DNA from: Tistrella mobilis
GTDB taxonomy: Bacteria > Pseudomonadota > Alphaproteobacteria > Tistrellales > Tistrellaceae
NCBI RefSeq assembly: GCF_041468085.1
Contig: NZ_CP121017.1
Location: 4,251,501 to 4,315,500, forward strand
Direction of reading: 5' to 3'
Length of the DNA stretch: 64,000 nt
Part shown: in pieces, positions 58,128-64,000 of the stretch
Position numbering within the stretch: the stretch's first letter is position 1
Layout: every line of letters begins with the position of its first letter
Program-made: the position numbers and the translations under genes
Notes under the pieces: model-generated
What the model saw: the letters and a program-made list of their open reading frames with translations, nothing else
Databases searched by the model: none
Told to the model about the DNA's origin: nothing

Positions 58128-58520
58128 GATATGTGCCTTCCCGATCTTGACGACCGGCCGCGGGGGCGAGCCGGCCCTTCTTTTTGTGAAGACAACCGGT
58201 CGATGTCGGCCCCTTGCGGACCTGGGCGCGACATCCCGGCTGCCGGACCCCGTCCGGCAGCCGCGAGACTAGGTCTTGCACCATGAACCCGCCTTGATCT
58301 GTGCCAAAGCGCAGACCTGATCGCCACATCTGCGACGGAATGCCGCAGATCACTGCGCGATATCGGTCTTGTGGTCTTCCGCACGGGAAAATTCACAGCA
58401 ACAGGCTAGACTGTCGGCGTTCCGTGATCCGTCGCGGGATCACGACGCGTAGTTCAAGCCATGGCCACCCACAATCGGCCGGCCCACGAAGGCGATGACG
58501 CCTCCACGAGGACGAGACAG
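58128..58520. other. Divergent chemoreceptor / cytochrome c' intergenic region
   Basis: This 393-bp interval has no convincing gene. It must carry the two divergent promoters. The right part (58300-58420) is somewhat less GC-rich. I see no clear operator. Confidence 0.4.
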
Positions 58521-58961
58521 ATGAGCTTGTTGACCAGGATCGGCGCCGTCTGCGCCCTGACCGTCACCATCGCGGCCGGCGTTGCCTACGCCCAGTCCGA
58601 TGTGATCAAGGAACGCCAGGACGGCTTCCAGGCCATGCGCAAGCAGCTGGGCGCCGTGAAGGCCGCGGTGGAAGGCGGCGGCCCGGCCGATGCCGTGATC
58701 GCCCCGGCCGAGGCGATGATCGCCTATGCCGAGCGCATCCCCGCGCTGTTCCCCGCCGGATCGGACAGCGGCGACACCAAGGCGCTGGCCACCATCTGGA
58801 CGGACCGCGCGGGCTTCGAGGCGGCCGCCCGCAATTTCCGTCAGGCCGCGCAGGAACTGGCCGATACCGGCCGGTCGGGCGACATGGACGCCGTCGCGGC
58901 GGCCTTCGGCGATGTCGGTAAGGCCTGCGGCGCCTGTCACAACGACTATCGCGGGAAGTGA
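58521..58961 (+). CDS. Cytochrome c' (periplasmic)
   Basis: The 146-residue protein has a signal peptide (cleavage near AYAQSDV, residue 24) and a four-helix bundle ending in the C-type heme motif CGACH (136-140) close to the C-terminus, as usual for cytochrome c'. The conserved RQDGFQAMRKQLGAVK segment starts the mature protein. Cytochromes c' bind NO or CO and can protect from nitrosative stress. The ATG at 58521 gives the standard signal peptide. It is convergent with a cytochrome b561 gene, which often serves as electron partner. Confidence 0.9.
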   Translation: MSLLTRIGAVCALTVTIAAGVAYAQSDVIKERQDGFQAMRKQLGAVKAAVEGGGPADAVIAPAEAMIAYAERIPALFPAGSDSGDTKALATIWTDRAGFEAAARNFRQAAQELADTGRSGDMDAVAAAFGDVGKACGACHNDYRGK

Positions 58962-58982
58962 GCCGGCATCTCCCCGACAGAA

Positions 58983-59012
58983 AAACGGCGACACCCCGGG
59001 GTGTCGCCGTTT
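58983..59012. terminator. Bidirectional terminator between the two cytochrome genes
   Basis: AAACGGCGACACCCC-GGGGTGTCGCCGTTT is a perfect palindrome with A/T tracts on both sides. It lies between the convergent cytochrome c' and cytochrome b561 genes and can stop both transcripts. Confidence 0.88.
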
Positions 59013-59037
59013 CCGTATCTGCGGGACCGGCAGCCCC

Positions 59038-59745
59038 CTACCCGCCCCAGATCATAATCGCCACCACGACCGCGATCCCGACTGCAAGGGCCAGGACGGC
59101 GCGGGGCAGGGAGCCCGCCCGCGGCGGCAGCGGCTTCACTTCCACTGGCGACACCCAGGGCTTGTAGCCGGTGATCATGGGCCAGATCAGATTCTGGCGG
59201 CGGGCGATCCAGTAGAGCAGCACCGCCGCGACATGGATGCCGATCACCCAGGGCAGGATGCTGCCCAGCACTTCGTGGATCGCGGTGATCTGCAGGCGGG
59301 TGTCGTATGACACCAGTTCTCCCAGCGGGCCCACGAACAGGATGTCGTCGTCGGTGAACAGGCCCAGCGTCACCTGCAGGCCGATCAGCCCCAGCAGCAG
59401 CAGCACCATCCAGCCGCCGGCGGCATTGTGCCCCGCCTCCGGCGGTGCCGTCCTGGCGTCGCGCAGCTCGCGCAGATGCAGCGCCACAGCGGTCGGCCCG
59501 CGCACGAAATCGGTGAACCGGGCATGGCGACCGCCGATCACCCCCCAGATCAGGCGGAAGACGATCAGCACGATGATCGCATAGCCGCACCAGACATGAA
59601 CCTGGCGCGGGCCCTCGCCCGTCGCCCAGGCTCCGATCACGGCTGCGGCCAGCAGCCAGTGGAACAGGCGGGTCGGCAGATCCCAGACCAGAGCCCCCTT
59701 CGGCTTCGCGCCGCCGGGGCCGGATCGGGAGGTGGCGTCGGACAT
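59038..59745 (-). CDS. Cytochrome b561 (prokaryotic, membrane)
   Basis: The 235-residue protein has the di-heme b561 pattern: WDLPTRLFHWLLAAAVIGAW (first helix with axial His), RQVHVWCGYAIIVLIVFRLIWGVIGG, VTLGLFTDDDILF, AIHEVLGSILPWVIGIHVAAVL (second pair of His), and a final helix. It moves electrons between quinol and periplasmic cytochromes. It pairs with the convergent cytochrome c' gene, a common arrangement. It is the first gene on its strand left of the collar cluster. Confidence 0.9.
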   Translation of the reverse strand: MSDATSRSGPGGAKPKGALVWDLPTRLFHWLLAAAVIGAWATGEGPRQVHVWCGYAIIVLIVFRLIWGVIGGRHARFTDFVRGPTAVALHLRELRDARTAPPEAGHNAAGGWMVLLLLGLIGLQVTLGLFTDDDILFVGPLGELVSYDTRLQITAIHEVLGSILPWVIGIHVAAVLLYWIARRQNLIWPMITGYKPWVSPVEVKPLPPRAGSLPRAVLALAVGIAVVVAIMIWGG

Positions 59746-59887
59746 GATCTCGCCCTCTTTATCTTCGTTCGGTCACGCCGGATATGCGGCAGCCGGGGCC
59801 GCGGCCTCTTCAACATGTCGCGGGACGAAGCCTTCAGGCAAGGCCGCAGGGCGACGCCCCCCCGCCGGCGTGCGGATTGCCACGCAG

Positions 59888-59923
59888 AAAAAACCGGCGC
59901 CGCCCCCGATGGGACGACGCCGG
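59888..59923 (-). terminator. Rho-independent terminator of the collar operon
   Basis: On the reverse strand CCGGCG...CGCCGG closes a stem with GGG/CCC inside (59894-59923) and is followed by six T residues (59893-59888). It lies about 40 bp after the last collar gene stop at 59962. Confidence 0.8.
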
Positions 59924-59961
59924 CTGCAGATCGGGAACCCGTCGAGACCGATTCGGATACC

Positions 59962-60516
59962 TCAGGGGCGTACCGGGAAGTAACCGCTGGTGCAGATGCA
60001 GAAGTTCATCGCCAGGGTCGGCTGCCGGTTCTCATGGGCCTGACCGCCACCGGCAACGCCGATGGTGCGGGGGTCCATCTCCACGATCGGCGACGGGGTT
60101 GGAAGTGGTGAAGGCACAGCCCCGAACGGAACGGCAGCCGTCGCACGTCCGATCACCGCAGCGCTGGACGGGCTCAGGGTGATGTTGCTCGTCACCGTCT
60201 GAATGGTCGCGTTGACGCCATGGCTGTGACTGGCGATCTGGGTCATGCCCAGCGTCACGGTCATCGTCCCGATCTTCTGGCCGACGGAGCGCGGGGTGAG
60301 CCCGAGCCCGGTGCCCATGCCGACCGGCACCCGCCCCCGCAGATCGGGCAGGTTGTACGTCTGGTTCGTGACGCTGCCGCCATACTGGGTGCCGATGATG
60401 GCGTAGAGCACCTGATTCTGCTGCACGGTCATCTGCTGCCCGTTGCAGTAGGCCCAGTCATAGGGGGCGAATGCGAAGGCGAACACCCGGATTTCGCCGG
60501 TAAAGGGATCTGCCAT
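59962..60516 (-). CDS. Tail-collar (microcystin-dependent protein-like) protein 3
   Basis: The 184-residue protein has an N-terminal phage-tail Collar domain: FTGEIRVFAFAFAPYDWAYCNGQQM, then YNLPDLRGRVPVGMGTGLG. A beta-rich middle part follows, and the C-terminal signature GGGQAHENRQPTLAMNFCICTSGYFP. The family is annotated as microcystin-dependent proteins (COG4675), of unknown function, and resembles phage tail fibre tips. GAGGAGAG precedes the ATG at 60516. It is the last of three tandem copies, ten bases after the second copy's stop. Confidence 0.88.
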   Translation of the reverse strand: MADPFTGEIRVFAFAFAPYDWAYCNGQQMTVQQNQVLYAIIGTQYGGSVTNQTYNLPDLRGRVPVGMGTGLGLTPRSVGQKIGTMTVTLGMTQIASHSHGVNATIQTVTSNITLSPSSAAVIGRATAAVPFGAVPSPLPTPSPIVEMDPRTIGVAGGGQAHENRQPTLAMNFCICTSGYFPVRP

Positions 60517-60526
60517 GACACTCTCC

Positions 60527-61084
60527 TCAGGGCTTGACGGGATAATTGCCCTGAAGGGCGATGATGAAGTTGATGACAAGGCCCGGCATGATGTTCGCGT
60601 GGGGCTGGTTACCGCCCGTCGACAAGATCATCTGAGGCGCCATGGTCGCGAAATTCTGCGTCGGCGTGGTGGTGAAGGGCGTCGTATTATACATGCCGGT
60701 GAAGGTCGAGGCACTGACCGGCACATTGATCGCCAGCATGTTCCCGGTCGGAACTTCCAACGTCGCGGGCTGGGGATAGGCGTAAAAAGGATGGTTATGC
60801 GGTGGCATGGTCGCCTCGACGATCGTCACCTGCTCGGCGCCGAAAGACTGTCCCCGCGGATGGTTCTCGGTCATGTTCGGGCCCTGGCCGGCATGAACTG
60901 CAAGCCGCCCGCGCAGATCCGGCAGGGCAAAATTGGTGGTACCGTTGCCTCCGTAAACCGTGCCCAGGATCGAGTACAAAGCCTCATTGCCCTGGATGTT
61001 GAGAAGCGCCCCATTGCACAACGCCCAGTTCTCGGGTGCGTAGCCGCCGGCGAACATTCTGATTTCGCCAAGATATCCGTCCAT
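60527..61084 (-). CDS. Tail-collar (microcystin-dependent protein-like) protein 2
   Basis: The 185-residue protein repeats the same plan: GYLGEIRMFAGGYAPENWALCNGALL, FALPDLRGRLAVHAGQGP, a Thr/Pro-rich middle with a HNHP-type histidine segment, and a final NQPHANIMPGLVINFIIALQGNYP. The C-terminal motif (QPHAN-x-MPGLVINFIIA) differs from the QPHENxQP form of its two neighbours. This suggests specialisation of the three copies. It lies between copy 1 (46 bp) and copy 3 (10 bp), in one operon. Confidence 0.88.
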   Translation of the reverse strand: MDGYLGEIRMFAGGYAPENWALCNGALLNIQGNEALYSILGTVYGGNGTTNFALPDLRGRLAVHAGQGPNMTENHPRGQSFGAEQVTIVEATMPPHNHPFYAYPQPATLEVPTGNMLAINVPVSASTFTGMYNTTPFTTTPTQNFATMAPQMILSTGGNQPHANIMPGLVINFIIALQGNYPVKP

Positions 61085-61130
61085 TGAACCAACTTTCTTC
61101 TATGAGACTCGACGACACTGAAAGCCGTGA

Positions 61131-61700
61131 TCAGGACCGCGGCGGCCAGAGCCCCAGATTCGCAATACAATAATAAACGGCGAGGCTGGGCTGCTCGTTC
61201 TCATGAGGCTGCCCGCCTCCTTCATATGTCACAGCGTCAGCCCTGAGCGGCGTGAGCGACGCATTGCCGGGCGCATCACCATAAATTTCAGGCCCGTCAT
61301 TCTGAGTCGCGTTCGTCCCTGGGTTGGAAAGCAGCGTCTTGAAGCCTGTGGTCGTTACCGGAACGGATGTCTGTCCCTGAGTGCTCAAGGCCTGAGCGCT
61401 GTGAATGTGAGGTGGAATCTGGTTGACCGTCAGCGTCACACCCTGCAGCCCGGTGGCGTTACCCATCTGATAAGTGGCCGTGCCTGTCATATCGCTATAG
61501 CTGCCAAAATGCAGGGGCGATCGCCCCCGAAGATCCGGCAGTTTGAACGTCGTCGGCCAGTTGCCGCCATAGGCGTTGCCAATCAGTGCGGCAAGTGCCT
61601 GATTCTGGCTTACCTGCAGTTCCTGCCCTTCACACGGAAGCCAACCATTCGGTGCATACCCGAATGGAAAGATGCGGATTTCTCCGAGAAACGGATCCAT
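61131..61700 (-). CDS. Tail-collar (microcystin-dependent protein-like) protein 1
   Basis: The 189-residue protein has FLGEIRIFPFGYAPNGWLPCEGQEL, FKLPDLRGRSPLHFGSYSD, and a C-terminal GGGQPHENEQPSLAVYYCIANLGLWP. It is the first of three tandem collar genes on the reverse strand. Upstream on the same strand lie an AT-rich interval, a strong terminator and the 44-residue RiPP-like peptide gene. There are no other phage structural genes nearby, so a prophage origin is unlikely. Confidence 0.88.
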   Translation of the reverse strand: MDPFLGEIRIFPFGYAPNGWLPCEGQELQVSQNQALAALIGNAYGGNWPTTFKLPDLRGRSPLHFGSYSDMTGTATYQMGNATGLQGVTLTVNQIPPHIHSAQALSTQGQTSVPVTTTGFKTLLSNPGTNATQNDGPEIYGDAPGNASLTPLRADAVTYEGGGQPHENEQPSLAVYYCIANLGLWPPRS

Positions 61701-61984
61701 CTCCTACACTACTCCTTGCTCTTTTTACCAGCCGAACGCCGCTTGCCCAGGCAAGCATCAGGTGCCCGACTTGACGCAGGGCACGATGGGGCTTCCCAAA
61801 AACAAATCGACGAGGCCAAGCACCTGCACCACATCCGAAAGTGGAGCGCCTATTGCAACCACAATCATACTCTTTAAAAAGAGCGTTCAGAACTAATTAT
61901 TTCAGAGTTGCGCCAACCAGCCCGATGGGCAACCAACCTTCAGCAAAATCAGGTCGGTGCCCCTGACTCAGGATGAGTCAACAT
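61701..61984. promoter_or_regulatory. AT-rich leader of the collar operon
   Basis: This interval before collar gene 1 has no convincing gene. It becomes AT-rich toward 61860-61990 and contains the perfect palindrome CTCTTT-AA-AAAGAG (61870-61883). The collar promoter should be here, because a terminator isolates the operon from the upstream peptide gene. Confidence 0.5.
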
Positions 61985-62014
61985 AAATAAAGGGGGGCTT
62001 GAACCAAGCCCCCC
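61985..62014 (-). terminator. Rho-independent terminator after the RiPP-like peptide gene
   Basis: On the reverse strand GGGGGGCTT-GGTTC-AAGCCCCCC (62014-61992) is followed by TTTATTTAT. The stem is nine bases and perfect. It lies 34 bp after the peptide stop and separates it from the collar genes. Confidence 0.9.
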
Positions 62015-62047
62015 TCCGCAGATCAAACATGCTGCAAAGCAACTATG

Positions 62048-62182
62048 TCAGGAAAGATATTCCGGCACTTCATCACTAGGCGCCCCACCACCTTGCGTCT
62101 CCTTAGACGCATGTTCTATAAGCAACAGTGGCTTACTCCACTCCTTGGCCACCTTCTGCGATTCGTTCGTCTGATCTGCCAT
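62048..62182 (-). CDS. 44-residue RiPP precursor candidate with lasso-type leader and core
   Basis: The ATG at 62182 is fixed by GGAGGGG, with GGAGG ending five bases before it; the longer upstream frame lacks any such site. The peptide contains W15-S-K-P18-x-L20 and T29-Q-G31, close to the Y-x-x-P-x-L...T-x-G leader pattern of lasso peptide precursors. If cleavage follows Gln30, the 14-residue core starts Gly-Gly-Gly and places Asp at core position 7 and Glu at 8, where the lasso ring normally closes, and ends in Ser. A PqqD-like recognition element is encoded 1.3 kb away, but no cyclase or protease is present in the window. The leader has His/Glu where Gly is usual. Function is inferred from pattern only. 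Confidence 0.6.
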   Translation of the reverse strand: MADQTNESQKVAKEWSKPLLLIEHASKETQGGGAPSDEVPEYLS

Positions 62183-62511
62183 TGCCCCCTCCATATGGTT
62201 AAAGCAGATAAAATCCTTTAAAATTTGTTGCACGCATGAAGAGATTTTGTCAATACCTATTCGATTCGAAGCGGCCCTCGCTTATATATTCTATCGTGAA
62301 ATTATACGATGTGTCACTCATGAGAGATATCATCTGATGATCATCACTTCCTTCAGCACAAAATAAAGACAACCGTCTCCGCCTTAATGCTCTCACACAC
62401 ATGAGCCAGCCTTGAAACTTCCGTGAGCAATACCCCCCGATTGAGATAGCCTCGATACCTAATTATATGGCATTTTCTGTTTTTCCGCACCACGTCAGGA
62501 GATCATCTATA
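62183..62511. promoter_or_regulatory. AT-rich divergent control region of the peptide and DUF6916 genes
   Basis: This 329-bp interval is clearly AT-rich compared with the GC-rich window. On the plus strand TTGAGA (62441-62446), 17 bases, then TATATG (62464-62469) forms a sigma-70-like promoter 43 bp before the DUF6916 start. On the minus strand TTGACA (62253-62248) is a perfect -35 hexamer before the peptide gene, but its -10 is poor. The palindrome TGATGATCATCA (62335-62346) is shared with the interval at 46939-46952. Confidence 0.6.
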
Positions 62512-62832
62512 ATGCCTGTTCTCCGGAATCTCTCCGAACTCACAGCCACCGATTTTGAAGCAGCAATCGGCACGGCTTTCGTTGTACCAGGTGAAACATC
62601 CGACACCCCGATCGAGATCCTCACCCTGCGGCGGGTTGAACGGCGCAAGCCATCGCCGCCGGCCTTCGCAGAGCATTACAGCCTCATGCTCCGCGGCAGC
62701 CGGACCGACGTCTCCATCGATCCGCAGATGGTGCTGCTTGAGCACGAGACGCTGGGCGTCCTGCATCTGTTCATGAGCCCCTTCGGTCTGACCCCCGAAG
62801 GCCTGGTGCGCTATCAGATCGTCTTCGCCTGA
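62512..62832 (+). CDS. DUF6916-like small protein
   Basis: The 106-residue protein resembles the family I know as DUF6916: NLSELTATDFEAAIGTAFVV at the start, a central HYSLMLRG block, then VLLEHETLGVLHLFMSPFG and a final YQIVFA. Relatives are often found next to tail-collar genes, and the function is unknown. AGGAG ends ten bases before the ATG at 62512. It is divergent from the peptide gene and convergent with the acetyltransferase (stops six bases apart). No signal peptide is visible, so it is probably cytoplasmic. Confidence 0.7.
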   Translation: MPVLRNLSELTATDFEAAIGTAFVVPGETSDTPIEILTLRRVERRKPSPPAFAEHYSLMLRGSRTDVSIDPQMVLLEHETLGVLHLFMSPFGLTPEGLVRYQIVFA

Positions 62833-62838
62833 CGGCGA

Positions 62839-63402
62839 TCAGCCGCCTTCAAACGGCAGATCGTCGTCCGGATGACCGGCGCCCCAGGTCATGAACATGT
62901 AGGGCCCCTGGGGCTTGCGGTCGACGAAGCCGAGCCGCTGATACAGCCGCCGGGCCGGGTTGTAGCTTTCCACATGCAGCCCGACATAGCGGCCGGTGCG
63001 CGCGGCTTCGTCGAGCAGAACCCGGATGATGGCCGAGCCGATGCCTTGCCCGGTGAGCATCGGCACCAGGATGATATCCACCAGCCGGATTTCGTGCACG
63101 CCGCCCCGGTCGATATACAGCCGCCCCACCGGCGCGCCGTTCTGCGTGATGATCAGAAAGGCGGTGGTGGTGTAATGGGTGGTGTAGTGATTGTCCTGCA
63201 GCCGGAACTGATCGGCCAGGAAGCTGCGTCGCACGGCATCGGGCCAGCCCGCGGCTTCAAGTTCCGCCCAACGGAACGAGATATACAGCTCGCGCAGGAA
63301 GTCGGTGTCCTGGGGCGTGCGCGGCCGGACGGCGAAGCCTTGGGTTGCAAGCGCCGGCGGCATCTCGAAACTGAGATCGGGGGCGGGCGTGGTTTCGGAC
63401 AT
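62839..63402 (-). CDS. GNAT-family acetyltransferase in the collar/RiPP-like locus
   Basis: The 187-residue protein has a GNAT core with VGRLYIDRGGVHEIRLVDIILVPMLTGQGIGSAIIRVLLDEA (acetyl-CoA motif A, GQGIGS) and LHVESYNPARRLYQRLGFVDR (motif B). The N-terminal region has TDFLRELYISFRWAEL. Such a protein may acetylate an amine, possibly on the peptide product, but a role in general detoxification is equally possible. It lies downstream of the PqqD-like gene (gap of 126 bp) on the reverse strand. Confidence 0.82.
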   Translation of the reverse strand: MSETTPAPDLSFEMPPALATQGFAVRPRTPQDTDFLRELYISFRWAELEAAGWPDAVRRSFLADQFRLQDNHYTTHYTTTAFLIITQNGAPVGRLYIDRGGVHEIRLVDIILVPMLTGQGIGSAIIRVLLDEAARTGRYVGLHVESYNPARRLYQRLGFVDRKPQGPYMFMTWGAGHPDDDLPFEGG

Positions 63403-63528
63403 GAGGCACTGCCTGGCGACGGAGTGAGGGGGAAGCCACAGATCATGGCTGCACCCCCAAACCATCCCACGCAGCGGTCGTCCGCGTCCAGGCGAAGTTG
63501 CGCCGGCGGCGGGCCGGGCTATGACGGA

Positions 63529-63810
63529 TCAGGCGGCGACGCGCACCAGGTCGTGCTCGGCCATCCGTTCCAGAAGCTCCATCAGATCGGCGCGGATCTC
63601 TTCGGCATCGCCCTCGTAATCGGCGACCAGCGCGGCATGCAGATCGGCCACCGAAACCGGAGCGGCCATCCGCTCCCAGATATCGGAGCCGATCTGGTCC
63701 AGGCCGTAATAATTGCCCTTGTCGACATGCATCAGCACCACCTCGCCATCGATCTCGGCGATCATCAGATCGTCATTGCGGGTGACGGTGGTCTCGGGCG
63801 TGATCGGCAT
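63529..63810 (-). CDS. PqqD-like RiPP recognition element protein
   Basis: The 93-residue protein has the PqqD fold pattern: TVTRNDDLMIAEIDGEVVLMHVDKGNYYGLDQIGSDIWERM, then a helical part with ALVADYEGDAEEIRADLMELLERM and a final LVRVAA. Stand-alone PqqD-like proteins of this kind (for example lasso B1 proteins) bind leader peptides and present them to modifying enzymes. The ATG at 63810 is preceded by GAGGAC; the upstream frame reaching 63984 has no similarity. No radical SAM, B2 protease or cyclase gene is inside the window. Confidence 0.82.
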   Translation of the reverse strand: MPITPETTVTRNDDLMIAEIDGEVVLMHVDKGNYYGLDQIGSDIWERMAAPVSVADLHAALVADYEGDAEEIRADLMELLERMAEHDLVRVAA

Positions 63811-64000
63811 CGGACAGGTCCTCTGGTGCGTCTGCTGCGGCGGGCCGGCCGGTGAACGATCGGCGACCTCTGTCGGTGAAATATATCGAGCACGGCGCCT
63901 GAAAGCGCCATGATCAAGTGCATCGGCCGCCGGAAAAATATGTGGGACATACCCTGGCCGTGCTCCGCTTTCCGTTTCATGCAACCAGAACAGAGCACAG

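Noticed and set aside
56388-58286. A 632-codon plus-strand frame over the third chemoreceptor
   Set aside because: It is antisense to an intact sCache chemoreceptor and shows no domain.
59962-61700. Collar genes as part of a prophage
   Set aside because: No integrase, terminase, capsid, baseplate or lysis gene is nearby; the family also occurs in chromosomal clusters without phage genes.
61672-61896. Small plus-strand frame between collar gene 1 and the peptide
   Set aside because: No ribosome site, no recognisable motif and it overlaps the collar gene start on the other strand.
63765-63998. Small minus-strand frame upstream of the PqqD-like gene as a second peptide
   Set aside because: It is rich in Arg and Pro, has no ribosome site that stands out and overlaps the PqqD-like start region in another frame.

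Overview
The window reads as about 64 kb of a high-GC (roughly two-thirds G+C by eye) alphaproteobacterial chromosome. Supporting traits are the class of prolyl-tRNA synthetase at the left edge, the Rhodobacter-type DctPQM transporter, DUF1127 and GcvA-like pairs, three chemoreceptors and the GC-rich codon use. A Tistrella-like member of the Rhodospirillales would fit, but that is an inference without a phylogenetic marker. I see no rRNA, tRNA, CRISPR array, insertion sequence or phage integrase; most of the window is ordinary accessory metabolism arranged as many small operons with their own divergent regulators.

Left part (1-24.7 kb): the start of proS; an OxyR regulator; a methyltransferase; a DmeF-type Co/Ni exporter; a siderophore block (AraC regulator, Fur-like box, TonB-dependent receptor, FptX/RhtX-type permease, FAD monooxygenase); catalase with an OxyR-type ATAG-N7-CTAT operator; a TetR-controlled Baeyer-Villiger monooxygenase plus hydrolase, with a perfect operator; MarR plus a HEAT-repeat repair-like protein, also with a perfect operator; an orphan CysA ATPase; a LysR/DUF1127 pair; a DctMQP TRAP transporter; a LOG-family protein; and a MarR/thioesterase divergon with a 22-bp perfect palindrome.

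Middle (24.7-59.8 kb): a 2,629-residue repeat-built autotransporter, MtgA, a Tat-exported dienelactone hydrolase, an aldolase/HD-oxygenase pair next to a Crp/Fnr regulator, and an odd stand-alone protein resembling only the C-terminal (anticodon-binding) part of isoleucyl-tRNA synthetase. Then follow chemoreceptors, an acyl-CoA ligase/dehydrogenase operon, SDR enzymes and MFS/EamA transporters, the alanine catabolic set (Lrp, Alr, DadA), and cytochrome c' with cytochrome b561.

Right end (59.9-64 kb): the most unusual region. Three tandem tail-collar (microcystin-dependent-protein-like) genes lie downstream of a 44-residue peptide gene. The peptide has a lasso-type leader (W..P.L, T.G) and a Gly1...Asp7/Glu8 core ending in Ser. 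Beside it are a DUF6916-like protein, a GNAT acetyltransferase and a PqqD-like RiPP recognition element. The peptide and its flanks sit in a markedly AT-rich island with its own terminator. The proposed RiPP/collar system is the main discovery candidate; the cyclase and protease that would settle it are not in the window and may lie just beyond its right edge.
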